From Gemmatimonadota bacterium (GTDB lineage Bacteria; Gemmatimonadota; Gemmatimonadetes; Gemmatimonadales; GWC2-71-9), in the NCBI GenBank assembly GCA_016720805.1, contig JADKJZ010000001.1:601132-665131 (forward strand): DNA of 64,000 bases. The letters are read 5' to 3'. Each line of letters begins with the position of its first letter. The stretch's first letter is position 1. Below the pieces are notes generated by a model. The model did not search any database. It saw nothing but the letters and a program-made list of their open reading frames with translations, and was not told the origin of the DNA. Positions 25,667 through 35,347 of the stretch are shown here, piece by piece. The position numbers and the translations under genes are program-made.

Positions 25667-27445
25667 ATGCTCACCACCTCCCTCCGCACCCATCGCGCCG
25701 GCGGCCTGACCCGCGCCGATGTCGGGACCGTTGTCCGCCTCGGCGGCTGGATTCATCGCCGGCGCGACCTCGGCGGCATCGTCTTCCTCGACCTCCGCGA
25801 CATCGACGGGTTGGTCCAACTCTCCTGTGACCCGACCTGGACGCCGCCCGAGGTGCTCGCGCTGGCGGCCGGGCTGGGGGCCGAGACGGTCGTGCTGGTC
25901 GAGGGAACGGTGGCGGCTCGCCGCGACGCGGCGCGCGATGGGGCGACGGGCTCCACCGATGTCGAGGTCCAGGTGCTCGGGCTTCGCGTGGTCGGCCCGG
26001 CGATGACGCCGGCGATTCCGGTGGCGCGCCGAGAGGGCGAGGAGCTCGCCTCCGAGGAGCTGCGCATGCAGCACCGCGTGCTCGACCTGCGGCGGCCAGA
26101 GCTGCAGGCCAACATCATCATGCGTCACCGCCTGCTGCAGCGCGCCCGACAGACCATGAGTGGGCTCGGTTTCCTCGAAATCGAGACGCCGATCCTCACC
26201 AAGCCGACCCCGGAAGGGGCACGCGACTTTCTGGTGCCGAGCCGGATCTATCCGGGCGAGTTCTACGCGCTGCCGCAGTCGCCGCAGATCTACAAGCAGT
26301 TGCTGATGGTGGCCGGCTTCGACCGCTACTTCCAGATCGCACGCTGTTTCCGTGACGAGGACCTTCGCGCCGACCGTCAGCTCGAGTTCACCCAGATCGA
26401 CCTCGAGGCCTCGTTCGTCACGCAGGAGGACATCCTCCCGGTGATCGAGGCGGTGCTCCACGATCTCTGGGCCGAAGCCGGGCAGCCGGTGCGGATTCCG
26501 TTCGGACGGCTGACGTATCGTGAGGCGATGGAACGCTTCGGGATCGACAAGCCCGATCTCCGGTACGGCTTCGAGATTGTCGATATCACGGCACATGTCG
26601 GCGCGGATGCCGCATCGTTCGTACACGATGCCATCACCGCCGGTGGTCGCCTCCGCGGGATCCACGCACCGGGTGCCGCGACCGCGAGTCGGAAGGAAAT
26701 CGATGCCATGGCCGACGCCGCGAAGTCGGCAGGAGCCGGCGGCCTGCTCTGGGCCAAGCGGACCGAGGCGGGCTGGGAAGGACAGGGCGTCAAGGCCTTC
26801 GGCACGACCTGCCTTGATGCGCTCCCGGCCGCAGCTGGCGACCTGGTCCTTGCGGTGGTGGGGCGTGACGGCATCACGTCTCCGGCGTTGCACAACGTCC
26901 GCACGGCACTCACCAAACGGCCCGGCGTCGACCCGTTGATGGCGCACGCCTTCACCTGGGTGGTGGATTTCCCGCTCTTCGAGCAGGACCACGCCACCGG
27001 CGAATGGGTGTTCACGCATCACCCGTTCACGTCACCCCATCCGGATGACCTCGCCTACGTCGAATCCGATCCGTCGCGCTGCCGCGCGCTGCACTACGAT
27101 GCCGTCTACAACGGCAACGAGCTCGGCAGCGGCTCGATCCGGATCACCGATCCGGCGCTGCAGGCAACGGTCTTCCGCTTCCTCGGGATTCCGGCCGATG
27201 AGCAGCGCCGGCGCTTCGGCTTCCTGCTCGACGCCCTCGCCTCCGGCGCACCGCCGCATGGTGGCTTTGCCTTGGGCTTCGACCGGATTGCGATGCTGCT
27301 CGCCGGCGCACCGTCGTTGCGTGACGTGATCGCCTTCCCGAAGACCGCCAACGCGCGGGCGATGTTCGAAGGGGCGCCGACCCCGATCGCCACGCGAGAC
27401 CTCGCAGCCCTGCACCTCGCCACCCTCCCCGAGGAGCGTTCGTGA
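25667..27445 (+). CDS. aspS: Aspartate-tRNA ligase
   Basis: A class II aminoacyl-tRNA synthetase of 592 residues. The N-terminal OB fold (VVRLGGWIHRRRDLGGIVFLD) is followed by the catalytic core with motif 2 (FDRYFQIARCFRDEDLRADR), the bacterial GAD insertion (about residues 290-420) and motif 3 (GGFALGFDRIAMLLAG). The length is that of the bacterial type. I did not attempt to decide between the discriminating and the non-discriminating Asp/Asn form. It is the first gene of the chain aspS-phoH-ybeY-corC-corC-mgtE. Confidence 0.97.
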   Translation: MLTTSLRTHRAGGLTRADVGTVVRLGGWIHRRRDLGGIVFLDLRDIDGLVQLSCDPTWTPPEVLALAAGLGAETVVLVEGTVAARRDAARDGATGSTDVEVQVLGLRVVGPAMTPAIPVARREGEELASEELRMQHRVLDLRRPELQANIIMRHRLLQRARQTMSGLGFLEIETPILTKPTPEGARDFLVPSRIYPGEFYALPQSPQIYKQLLMVAGFDRYFQIARCFRDEDLRADRQLEFTQIDLEASFVTQEDILPVIEAVLHDLWAEAGQPVRIPFGRLTYREAMERFGIDKPDLRYGFEIVDITAHVGADAASFVHDAITAGGRLRGIHAPGAATASRKEIDAMADAAKSAGAGGLLWAKRTEAGWEGQGVKAFGTTCLDALPAAAGDLVLAVVGRDGITSPALHNVRTALTKRPGVDPLMAHAFTWVVDFPLFEQDHATGEWVFTHHPFTSPHPDDLAYVESDPSRCRALHYDAVYNGNELGSGSIRITDPALQATVFRFLGIPADEQRRRFGFLLDALASGAPPHGGFALGFDRIAMLLAGAPSLRDVIAFPKTANARAMFEGAPTPIATRDLAALHLATLPEERS

Positions 27446-28398
27446 GCGCCGACGACATCCGTCACACCCTCTCGGCCGAAGGCGCCGATCCGCTGCTGCT
27501 CGCCGGCGTCAACGACGCCAACTTCGCCGAGTTGCAGCGCGCCCTGGGCGTGCGGGTGTCGCAGCGCGGTGACGCCATCACGCTGATGGGGACGGTGGAC
27601 CAGGTCACCCGGGCCACGCCGGTGGTGCAGGGGTTGGTGGACCTCGCCCGCGCCGGCGAAAGCGTCGCGCCCGAGGATGTCTTCCGTCTCGCGACCAACG
27701 GCGGCGTGCCGGAGATCGCCTCGCCGAGCGACATCCGAAAGGTCGTGCTGCCGGGGATGCGCCGCGCGATCGTGCCGAAGACGCCCGGCCAGCGGACGTA
27801 TCTCGAAGTCATTCACGAACACGACATCGTCATCGGCATCGGACCCGCCGGCACCGGGAAGACCTACCTCGCGGTGGCCAAGGCGGTCGAGGCGCTGGCA
27901 CGCAAGCAGGTGCGCCGGATCATCCTGGCACGGCCGGCGGTGGAAGCCGGCGAGTCGCTCGGCTTCCTTCCGGGCGACTTGCAGCAGAAGGTCGATCCCT
28001 ACCTCCGCCCGCTCTACGACGCACTCGAGGACATGATGCCGCCCGAGAAGGTGGCGCGCGCCATGGAGACGCGAGTGATCGAGATCGCGCCGCTCGCCTA
28101 CATGCGCGGCCGCACCCTGGCCGATGCCTTCATCATCCTCGACGAGGCACAGAACGCCACCGGCGCCCAGATGAAGATGTTCCTCACCCGTCTCGGCGTG
28201 AACAGCAAGGCCGTGATCACCGGCGACAAGACGCAGATCGACCTGCCGCGCCGCGAAGATTCGGGGCTGGTGCAGTGCGAGCGGATCCTGCCGGGGATCG
28301 AGGGGATCGGGTTCCACTACTTCGGCGAGGAGGACGTGGTTCGGCATCGCCTCGTGCGCGACATCGTCCGCGCCTACGCGGAGGACCAGGCGGGCTGA
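27442..28398 (+). CDS. PhoH-like ATPase
   Basis: A 318-residue RNA-associated P-loop ATPase. An N-terminal KH-like part precedes Walker A IGPAGTGKTYLAV, then RPAVEAGESLGFLPGDLQQK and Walker B AFIILDEAQNA, followed by GDKTQIDLP. PhoH/YbeZ proteins act with YbeY in ribosomal RNA processing, and ybeY is the next gene, sharing one base. It starts at a GTG in a GTGA overlap with aspS. Confidence 0.93.
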   Translation: MSADDIRHTLSAEGADPLLLAGVNDANFAELQRALGVRVSQRGDAITLMGTVDQVTRATPVVQGLVDLARAGESVAPEDVFRLATNGGVPEIASPSDIRKVVLPGMRRAIVPKTPGQRTYLEVIHEHDIVIGIGPAGTGKTYLAVAKAVEALARKQVRRIILARPAVEAGESLGFLPGDLQQKVDPYLRPLYDALEDMMPPEKVARAMETRVIEIAPLAYMRGRTLADAFIILDEAQNATGAQMKMFLTRLGVNSKAVITGDKTQIDLPRREDSGLVQCERILPGIEGIGFHYFGEEDVVRHRLVRDIVRAYAEDQAG

Positions 28399-28832
28399 TG
28401 GCGGGTCACTCACCGACCACCGTGATCGTGAGCGGCGCCGCTGGCGGCTTCCCGCCCACGGCGGTGCGCCGGGCGGTCACGACGGTCCTCGCGGGGGAAG
28501 GTCGCGAGGCGTTTGTCGCGGTCACCTTTCTCGGGCTGCGGCGGATGCGCCGTCTCAATCGAGACTACAAGCACCACGATCGCCCGACGGACGTGATTTC
28601 GTTCGCGCTGCCCCAGCCCGATGGTTCGCTCGCCGGTGACATCTATCTCTGTCGGGCCGTGGCGGCCCGGGAGGCGCGTCGTCGTGGCCTCTCGGTGCGG
28701 GAGGAGGTGCTGCGCCTCGTGGTCCACGGCACGCTCCATGTCCTGGGGCAGGATCATCCCGAGGGCGAGGGGCGCGAGCACTCGGCGATGTGGGCCAGCC
28801 AGGAACGCTACCTCCGCCAGGTCACGACGTGA
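28398..28832 (+). CDS. ybeY: Endoribonuclease YbeY
   Basis: A zinc-dependent single-strand RNase for 16S rRNA 3' maturation and ribosome quality control. Its 144 residues include the motif H-x3-H-x5-H in VVHGTLHVLGQDHPEGEG, plus LNRDYKHHDRPTDVISFAL. It follows phoH (TGATG overlap) and precedes a corC homologue, the order common in many bacteria. Confidence 0.94.
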   Translation: MAGHSPTTVIVSGAAGGFPPTAVRRAVTTVLAGEGREAFVAVTFLGLRRMRRLNRDYKHHDRPTDVISFALPQPDGSLAGDIYLCRAVAAREARRRGLSVREEVLRLVVHGTLHVLGQDHPEGEGREHSAMWASQERYLRQVTT

Positions 28833-30022
28833 TTCCGCTGCTGCAGGGGACGCTCTGGGGGGTCACCGCCATCGTGCTCTTTGCGGTCGCCGTGATCGCG
28901 CTGGCCGGTGAAGATGAGGGGGAGCTCGGCGCACGCGCGCTCGCGCGGGAGCCGTCCGGTGCTGACCTCCCGCCGGAACGCATCCTCCACGTCATGCACC
29001 TGGCCGGGCTCACGCTGGCTGGTGTCCTCGCGGCGGTCGGCACCTCGTGGTGGGAGGATGCCCCGCTCATGGGCGTCCTGCGTGTCGTGCTCGCGACCCT
29101 GGTTGTCTGGTCCATCGGCGACCTGGTGCCGCGGCTGCTGAGCGTCGTGGCCCCCGATCTGGTGGCGCCTGCACGGCGCCTCGTGCTCGCCACCACACCG
29201 ATCGTGCGACCGCTCGTCTGGCTGGCGCTGGCGCTCGACCGCGCCACGACCGAGCAGGCTCGTGCCGTGGGGACCGCGCCGGATCGGATCACCCCGCAGG
29301 AAATGGCCGAGGGCGTCTTCTCGTTGGCGGAGATGACGGTGTCCGAAGTGATGACACCGCGCCTTGACATCATCGCCGTCGATGTTGCGGAGACGGAGGC
29401 GGCGGTCGTCAACACGCTCCGTCGCAGCGAGCATGCCCGATTGCTGGTGTTTGATGACCATCCCGACGCCGTGGTCGGCGTGATCTACGCCAAGGACATC
29501 CTGCCCCGGCTTCGTCCCGTCATCGCCCCGCGAGGCGCCTGGCAGGAGTTGATCCGTCCTGCGGCCTTCGTGCCCGAGGCGAAGCGGCTCGATCGACAGT
29601 TGCGGGACTTCCAGCGTGGCCCCGGACACCTGGCCGTCGTCGTCGACGAGTTCGGTGGTACTGCCGGCCTCGTGACGCTCGAGGACATTCTCGAGCAGAT
29701 CGTCGGCGAAATCCGCGATGAGCACGACACCGACGAGGTGCAACCGGTGCAGCGCCATCCCGACGGGCACTTGACGGTGCAGGGAGGCGTGGCGCTGGCC
29801 GATCTCGAGGCGGAGATCGAGCATGACTTTGCGCGCGACGACGTCGCCACCGTCGGCGGCCTCGTGCTCGCCGAGTTCGGCCGGGTCCCGCGCGCCGGCG
29901 AGGTGGTCACCGTGGATGGGTGGCAGATCGCAGTCGAGGTGATCACGCGCCGGCGGGTGCGTCGCGTCGCGGTGACACCGCCGATTGCCGCACAGGACGA
30001 CGATGATGCGGAGGACTCGTGA
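28829..30022 (+). CDS. CorC/HlyC-family membrane CBS-domain protein (first copy)
   Basis: A 397-residue protein with about four N-terminal membrane helices of a divergent DUF21/CNNM region (residues 5-135), a CBS pair (begins EMTVSEVMTPRLDIIAV; second half GPGHLAVVVDEFGGTAGLVT, then LEDILEQIVGEIRDEHD) and a C-terminal CorC/HlyC transporter-associated domain ending in an acidic tail. CNNM/CorC proteins are linked to Mg2+ export. It starts with a GTGA overlap with ybeY and is followed by a second, diverged copy. Confidence 0.88.
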   Translation: MIPLLQGTLWGVTAIVLFAVAVIALAGEDEGELGARALAREPSGADLPPERILHVMHLAGLTLAGVLAAVGTSWWEDAPLMGVLRVVLATLVVWSIGDLVPRLLSVVAPDLVAPARRLVLATTPIVRPLVWLALALDRATTEQARAVGTAPDRITPQEMAEGVFSLAEMTVSEVMTPRLDIIAVDVAETEAAVVNTLRRSEHARLLVFDDHPDAVVGVIYAKDILPRLRPVIAPRGAWQELIRPAAFVPEAKRLDRQLRDFQRGPGHLAVVVDEFGGTAGLVTLEDILEQIVGEIRDEHDTDEVQPVQRHPDGHLTVQGGVALADLEAEIEHDFARDDVATVGGLVLAEFGRVPRAGEVVTVDGWQIAVEVITRRRVRRVAVTPPIAAQDDDDAEDS

Positions 30023-31206
30023 GCTTCCTCCTCCTCGCCCTCGGTCTCCTTCTCGCGGTCGCCGGATCGGCCGGTGCCACCGCACTGGTCACCACCGCGC
30101 GTGCAGCCTTGGCCGAAGCCATCGCACGACGGCTCCGGGGTGGTGATGACTCGCTCGCCTGGCTCGCCGAGACGGAGCGCCAGGTCGCGGCGGCGACCGC
30201 GGCAACCTCCCTGGGCATCGCGCTGATCGGGGTGACGATCCCGGGGTTGCTGCGTCAGCTCACGTCGACACAGTTCGCGCTGGCCGTCCTCACGCTCGTG
30301 GTGCCCGCCACGCTGGTCGGCGGCTACCTGCTGCCGCGATGGCTGACGGTGCCGCGGGCGGAGACGGTCGTGGAGTCGTTGCGACCGCTGCTCGCCGCGT
30401 GGAGTCGCCTGCTTGGCGTGGTGATGCCGGCACGGCTGACCGACCCCGCGGAGAACGTCCGCGCCCTTGCTCGCGAGGGCGCCGCAAGCGGGCTCGCCGA
30501 TGACGAGCTGGTGATGGTCGGTGGCGTCATGTCGTTCGCCCAACGCCCGGTGCGGGTGGTGATGACCCCGCGCACCGAAGTCGTGGCGGTCGAGCACGAT
30601 GCCAGCCACGACGAAGTGATGCGCACCTTCGCGGAAAGCGGCTACACCCGATTGCCGGTGATGCGCGGCACGCTCGATGAGATCGTCGGCATCGTCCACG
30701 CCTTCGACCTCTTCAAGCTCGAGCCCGACGACCCGGTCCCGGTGCGGCCAGTCTCGCTGGCTCCGGAGTCGCGCCTCGCCGGCGACCTCCTCCTCGACAT
30801 GCAGCGCGAGCGTCGGCACTTTGCGGTCGTGCTCGACGAGTTCGGCGGGACCGCAGGGATCGTGACGCTCGAGGACCTGCTTGAGGGACTGGTCGGCGAG
30901 ATTTCTGACGAGGATGATGGCTCAACGCCGTCCCACCGCGCGCCGGGGTCGCTGTTGGAGCTCGACGGATCGGAGCCGCCGCGCCTGATCGAGGAGCACT
31001 TCGGCGTCGTCCTGCCGGGGGGCGAGGCGGCGTCGATCGGCGGGCTGCTTGGCGAGTTGGCGGGGCGGATTCCAGTGGCCGGGGAACGTTTTGCCGTCGT
31101 CGGCCTTGAAGTGGAAGTGCTGCAGGCGTCGCCCACACGCGTGGAGCGATTGTTGGTGCGGCGCGGCGGAACGCATCCAGTGTCCCTCGACCGGGAGCCG
31201 ACGTGA
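30019..31206 (+). CDS. CorC/HlyC-family membrane CBS-domain protein (second copy)
   Basis: A 395-residue paralogue of the preceding gene with the same order: an N-terminal signal-like helix and further membrane helices (about residues 1-135), a CBS pair (RPVRVVMTPRTEVVAVEH; later RRHFAVVLDEFGGTAGIVT) and a C-terminal CorC_HlyC domain. The two copies differ strongly outside the CBS region, so this is not a recent duplication. GTGA overlap with the first copy and overlap with mgtE suggest joint control of divalent-cation transport. Confidence 0.88.
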   Translation: MSFLLLALGLLLAVAGSAGATALVTTARAALAEAIARRLRGGDDSLAWLAETERQVAAATAATSLGIALIGVTIPGLLRQLTSTQFALAVLTLVVPATLVGGYLLPRWLTVPRAETVVESLRPLLAAWSRLLGVVMPARLTDPAENVRALAREGAASGLADDELVMVGGVMSFAQRPVRVVMTPRTEVVAVEHDASHDEVMRTFAESGYTRLPVMRGTLDEIVGIVHAFDLFKLEPDDPVPVRPVSLAPESRLAGDLLLDMQRERRHFAVVLDEFGGTAGIVTLEDLLEGLVGEISDEDDGSTPSHRAPGSLLELDGSEPPRLIEEHFGVVLPGGEAASIGGLLGELAGRIPVAGERFAVVGLEVEVLQASPTRVERLLVRRGGTHPVSLDREPT

Positions 31207-32543
31207 GTTCGATGACTGATTCCCGATTGGCGGAACTCGTCGCCCTCGCCCGTGAAGGCCGCGAGGGCGCGTTCCTCGCGCAGGCGTGGACGCTCGAGCC
31301 GGCCGACCTCGCCGACGTCCTCTCGGCCCTCGACGAAGACGAGCGGCTCGCGCTGGTGCGCATTCTGCCGGCGGAGTTGTCGTCCCAGGCGCTGGTCGAG
31401 ATGCCGGCGGATGAACACGCGGAAGAGATCGTCGCGGCGCTCGATCCGGAGCAGGCCGCCGAGATCGTCGAGGAGCTCGAGGACGACGACGCCGCCGACC
31501 TTCTCGGCGAGATGGAGCCGGAAGAGCAGGAGCGGATTCTCGCCGAAGTCGGGGATCGTTCCGGCGTTGATCGGCTGCTCCGGTACGACGACGAGACGGC
31601 CGGCGGCATCATGACGACCTCGGTCGTCACCGTGACCGACCTCGACACGGTGGGCCTGGCGCTCGAGGCCGTGCGGCGCCAGGCGCATGACATGGACGAC
31701 GTGATGGAAGTCTATGTCGTCGACGGCGCACGTCGGCTGGTGGGCGTCCTCTCGTTCAAGCAGCTCGTGCTCTCGACCCCCTCGCGCCTGGTGCGCGACG
31801 GGATGGAGCCGGCGGTGGCGCAGGTGTCGACCGATGTCGACCAGGAAGAGGTGGCGCGCATCATGGGCCGCTACAACCTCCCGTCGATCCCCGTGGTCGA
31901 CGAGGCGGGCCGACTCCTCGGTCGAATCACCTACGACGACGTCATCGATGTCGCCGAAGCGGAAGCCACGGAAGACCTGCTCCGCTTCGGCGGTGTCTCG
32001 CCGGACGAAGAACTCGGTGGCGGCTGGTCGTCCGCGGTGCAGAGTCGACTGCCGTGGCTCTACGTCAACTTGCTGACCGCCTTCCTGGCAGCGGCGGTGG
32101 TCAAGTTCTTCCTGGGCTCCATCGACAAGCTCCCCTTTCTGGCGATCTGGATGCCGATCGTCGCCGGGATGGGGGGCAATGCCGGCACGCAAGCGCTGGC
32201 CGTCTCGGTGCGCCGCCTCTCGCTCGGGAGCGGGGTGGGGACGCGCTTTCGAGCGATCGTCACCAAGGAGATGGTCGTCGGGGTCATCAATGGCGCGGCG
32301 ATCGGGCTGGTGATCGCCGGTCTCGCCGTGCTGCTCGGCGGCGAGTGGAAGCTCGGCCTGGTGGTCTTCCTCGCCATGACCGGCAACCTCTTCGTGGCCG
32401 GTTTCGCGGGCTCGTTCATCCCCGTCATGCTCGAGCGGGCCGGGATCGATCCGGCCATCGCCTCGTCGATCTTCGTGACCACCTTTACGGACGTCTGCGG
32501 ATTCGGCCTCCTGCTGGGCTTGGCGACCGCGATTCTGCTCTGA
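31203..32543 (+). CDS. mgtE: Magnesium transporter MgtE
   Basis: A Mg2+-gated channel of 446 residues. The acidic N-terminal superhelical domain (about residues 20-125, rich in EE and DDD) and a CBS pair (from about 130, ETAGGIMTTSVVTV) precede five membrane helices. The pore motif WMPIVAGMGGNAGTQ lies in the membrane part and TTFTDVCGFGLLLG is the last helix. It ends the aspS chain, directly behind two CorC-type proteins. Confidence 0.94.
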   Translation: MSSMTDSRLAELVALAREGREGAFLAQAWTLEPADLADVLSALDEDERLALVRILPAELSSQALVEMPADEHAEEIVAALDPEQAAEIVEELEDDDAADLLGEMEPEEQERILAEVGDRSGVDRLLRYDDETAGGIMTTSVVTVTDLDTVGLALEAVRRQAHDMDDVMEVYVVDGARRLVGVLSFKQLVLSTPSRLVRDGMEPAVAQVSTDVDQEEVARIMGRYNLPSIPVVDEAGRLLGRITYDDVIDVAEAEATEDLLRFGGVSPDEELGGGWSSAVQSRLPWLYVNLLTAFLAAAVVKFFLGSIDKLPFLAIWMPIVAGMGGNAGTQALAVSVRRLSLGSGVGTRFRAIVTKEMVVGVINGAAIGLVIAGLAVLLGGEWKLGLVVFLAMTGNLFVAGFAGSFIPVMLERAGIDPAIASSIFVTTFTDVCGFGLLLGLATAILL

Positions 32544-32595
32544 AACGGGGGCGTCCAGCGGCCCTGCCGAGGTGCCTGAACTCCCGGCCCGGTGC

Positions 32596-32603
32596 TAGTT
32601 TAC
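32596..32603 (+). promoter_or_regulatory. Predicted -10 element of the acyl-CoA mutase operon
   Basis: TAGTTTAC ends four bases before the meaB ATG, with nearly the same sequence and position as the element at aspS. The implied start site is at the ATG. It marks the promoter of the 32608-44089 chain. Confidence 0.4.
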
Positions 32604-32607
32604 AGGC

Positions 32608-33639
32608 ATGAGCGAATCGACGCTGGCGGCGCAGGTGCTCGACGGCAAGGTGGCGGGTGTCGCCCGTGCCGTCTCCGTGGTGGAAAACGCCCGCGCCGGC
32701 TTTGAAGAGCTCCTTTCCACGCTGCATCCCCACCTTGGCCACGCCCGCCGGATCGGCCTCACCGGCCCCCCGGGCGCCGGCAAATCCACGTTGACCGAGC
32801 GACTCACGCAAGCCTACCGCGCCCAAGGGCTGCGGGTGGCCGTCGTTGCTGTCGATCCGACCTCGCCGTTCACCGGCGGGGCGTTGCTCGGCGACCGGAT
32901 CCGCATGGAGTCGGTCGCGCTGGATCCCGGCGTCTTCATCCGCTCCATGGCGACTCGCGGCTCGCTGGGCGGGCTGGCCACGTCGACGCGCGAGGTCTGC
33001 GACGTGCTCGATGCAGCGGGCTTCGATCGGATTCTCGTCGAGACCGTGGGTGTCGGACAGTCGGAACTGGACGTCACCCGGATGGCGGATACCTCCCTCC
33101 TCGCGCTGGTCCCCGAATCGGGTGACGGCATCCAGGCCCTCAAGTCCGGCGTGATGGAAGCCGCCGACCTCTTCGTGATCAACAAGAGCGATCGCCCCGG
33201 GGCACCAAAACTGCAGCGGGAGGTCGAGATGGCCCTCGACCTCCGGATGGGGAAGACGCTTCGCAACATCCCGGCGCATCACGGCGCGCTGCGGGGGCCG
33301 AAGGGGCCGGTGATCCACGAGGATGAGTCGGGCTGGCGTCCCCCCGTGCTGTTGACCGTCGCCGCCCAAGGTGAGGGAATCCCCGAGCTGGTGGACGCGC
33401 TGGAGCGGCACTGGCAGTGGCTGGCGGAGAGCGGCGCCTTGGCGACTCGTCGACGGGAGCGACTCGCGCAACGGACGAGAGAAGTGGTGGATCGGGCTGC
33501 GCGACGGTGGGTATGGCATGAGTCGCATGCCGAGGAGGCGATCGCGGCGCGATTGGACGAGATCGGGGCGGGGGCGGTGAGTCCGTACGAACTGGCGGCC
33601 GAGATCGTGGCCGCGTTGCGGGAGGGAGAGCGCGTATGA
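32608..33639 (+). CDS. MeaB/ArgK-type G-protein chaperone of a B12-dependent acyl-CoA mutase
   Basis: A 343-residue SIMIBI-class GTPase that gates cofactor loading and protects B12 mutases. The P-loop is LTGPPGAGKSTLTERL, followed by VVAVDPTSPFTGGALLGDRIRM (switch region), SLGGLATSTREVCDVLDA, VETVGVGQSELDV (Walker B-like) and NKSDRPGA (base specificity). It precedes the mutase large subunit with an ATGA overlap, so it is the dedicated chaperone of that enzyme. Confidence 0.93.
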   Translation: MSESTLAAQVLDGKVAGVARAVSVVENARAGFEELLSTLHPHLGHARRIGLTGPPGAGKSTLTERLTQAYRAQGLRVAVVAVDPTSPFTGGALLGDRIRMESVALDPGVFIRSMATRGSLGGLATSTREVCDVLDAAGFDRILVETVGVGQSELDVTRMADTSLLALVPESGDGIQALKSGVMEAADLFVINKSDRPGAPKLQREVEMALDLRMGKTLRNIPAHHGALRGPKGPVIHEDESGWRPPVLLTVAAQGEGIPELVDALERHWQWLAESGALATRRRERLAQRTREVVDRAARRWVWHESHAEEAIAARLDEIGAGAVSPYELAAEIVAALREGERV

Positions 33640-35330
33640 CGACCACGATGTCCGACAGCGGACTACTCGAGCGCCTCGCGGTCCAGGAGGCAGAGCTGGC
33701 GCGCCTGCGTGCCGAGGTCGCCGCCTGGAAGGCGGGCGTGGCGCGACTGCCTGTGCGCGACGATGCGACCTTCGAGACCTTGTCTGGCGTCGCGGTCGAG
33801 CCGGTCTATACGGCGCTGGACGCGAACGGCAGCGAGCCGCTCCCTGGGGAATATCCCTACACGCGCGGGATCCACCCCACCATGTACCGCGGTCGGCTCT
33901 GGACCATGCGGCAGTTCGCCGGCTTCGGCACGGCGGAAGACACCAATCGTCGCTATCACTTTCTCCTCGCGCGTGGGCAGACCGGCCTGTCGGTGGCGTT
34001 CGACTTCCCGACTCTGATGGGCTACGACTCCGATCATCCCCGTTCCGAGGGGGAGGTCGGCAAGTGCGGCGTGGCGATTTCCTCGCTGGCCGACATGGAA
34101 ACGCTGTTCGAGGGCATTCCGCTCGACCAGGTCTCCGTCTCGATGACCATCAACGGGCCGGCGGCGATCCTCTTCTGCTTCTTCGTGGCTGCGGCCGAGA
34201 AGCAGGGGGTGCCGATCGCAAAGTTGCAGGGCACCATCCAGAACGACATCCTGAAGGAGTTCGTGGCCCAGCACGCCTGGGTCTATCCGGTCGAGCCGTC
34301 GCTGAAGCTCATCGTCGACCTGTTCGAGTGGACCAGCGCGCACACGCCGAAGTGGAACTCGATCTCGATCTCGGGCTACCACATCCGCGAAGCGGGGTCG
34401 ACCGCTGCCCAGGAGCTGGCGTTCACGCTGCTCAACGGCTTCACCTACGTCGAACGCGGGATGCAGCGCGGCCTCGATGTCGACCAGTTCGCCCCGCGCC
34501 TCTCCTTCTTCTGGGACGTGCACAACGACTTCTTCGAAGAGATTGCGAAGATGCGCGCGGCCCGTCGGATCTGGGCCCGGCACCTCCGCGAACGGTACGG
34601 CGCCAAGGACGACCGCTCGCTCAAGATGCGGTTCCACTGCCAGACCGCCGGCGTCTCGTTGACGGCACAGCAACCGCTCAACAACGTGGCCCGCGTCGCA
34701 TATCAGGCGCTCGCCGCCGTCCTCGGGGGCACCCAGTCGCTGCACACCAACGCACTGGACGAAACGCTCGCGCTGCCGACGGAACAGGCGGTGCGGGTGG
34801 CGCTGCGCACCCAGCAGATTCTTGCCTACGAGACCGGCGTGGCCCACAGCGCCGATCCGCTGGGGGGCTCGTACCTGGTGGAGGCGTTGACGGACCAGCT
34901 CGAAGCCGAGGCGGAACGGATCTTCGCGCAGGTGGCCGAGATGGGCGGGACGGTGGCGGCAATCAACGCCGGCTGGTTCCAGCGCGAGATTGCGCGCTCG
35001 GCCTCGCGCTTCCAGTCCGAGGTCGAGACGGGACGGCAGACCATCGTCGGCCTGAATGCCTTTGTGGAGGACGAGGAATCGCCGATCGAGATCCTCAAGA
35101 TCGATGCGAGTGCCGAAGTGCTGCAGCGCCAGCGGATGCAGCAGATGCGCGCCGCGCGCGACGAGGCGCTGGTGGCGGCCCGGTTGGCCGAACTGACCCA
35201 GGCCGCGAAGGACGAAGTGAACGTCATCCCCGCGATGCTTGATTGCGCGCGGGTCTATTGCACGCTGTACGAAATCCGGCACGCCCTCGAGACCGTCTGG
35301 GGTGCGTACCGCGAACCGGTGTTCTTTTAG
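33636..35330 (+). CDS. icmA: B12-dependent acyl-CoA mutase large subunit, isobutyryl-CoA mutase type
   Basis: A 564-residue catalytic TIM-barrel subunit without its own B12 domain, the size of IcmA. It would usually be labelled methylmalonyl-CoA mutase. However, by alignment from memory with Propionibacterium MutB, the position of substrate-discriminating Tyr89 is Phe94 here (TMRQFAGFGT) and that of Arg207 is Gln212 (LKEFVAQHAWVYP). Phe/Gln is the pair reported for isobutyryl-CoA mutase, while Tyr/Arg binds the methylmalonyl carboxylate. Other conserved segments, such as GTIQNDILKE and KWNSISISGYH, are intact. The likely reaction is isobutyryl-CoA to n-butyryl-CoA. It is coupled to the MeaB gene, and the B12 subunit lies two genes downstream. 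Confidence 0.85.
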   Translation: MTTTMSDSGLLERLAVQEAELARLRAEVAAWKAGVARLPVRDDATFETLSGVAVEPVYTALDANGSEPLPGEYPYTRGIHPTMYRGRLWTMRQFAGFGTAEDTNRRYHFLLARGQTGLSVAFDFPTLMGYDSDHPRSEGEVGKCGVAISSLADMETLFEGIPLDQVSVSMTINGPAAILFCFFVAAAEKQGVPIAKLQGTIQNDILKEFVAQHAWVYPVEPSLKLIVDLFEWTSAHTPKWNSISISGYHIREAGSTAAQELAFTLLNGFTYVERGMQRGLDVDQFAPRLSFFWDVHNDFFEEIAKMRAARRIWARHLRERYGAKDDRSLKMRFHCQTAGVSLTAQQPLNNVARVAYQALAAVLGGTQSLHTNALDETLALPTEQAVRVALRTQQILAYETGVAHSADPLGGSYLVEALTDQLEAEAERIFAQVAEMGGTVAAINAGWFQREIARSASRFQSEVETGRQTIVGLNAFVEDEESPIEILKIDASAEVLQRQRMQQMRAARDEALVAARLAELTQAAKDEVNVIPAMLDCARVYCTLYEIRHALETVWGAYREPVFF

Positions 35331-35347
35331 CTCACGAGAGGTTCAAC

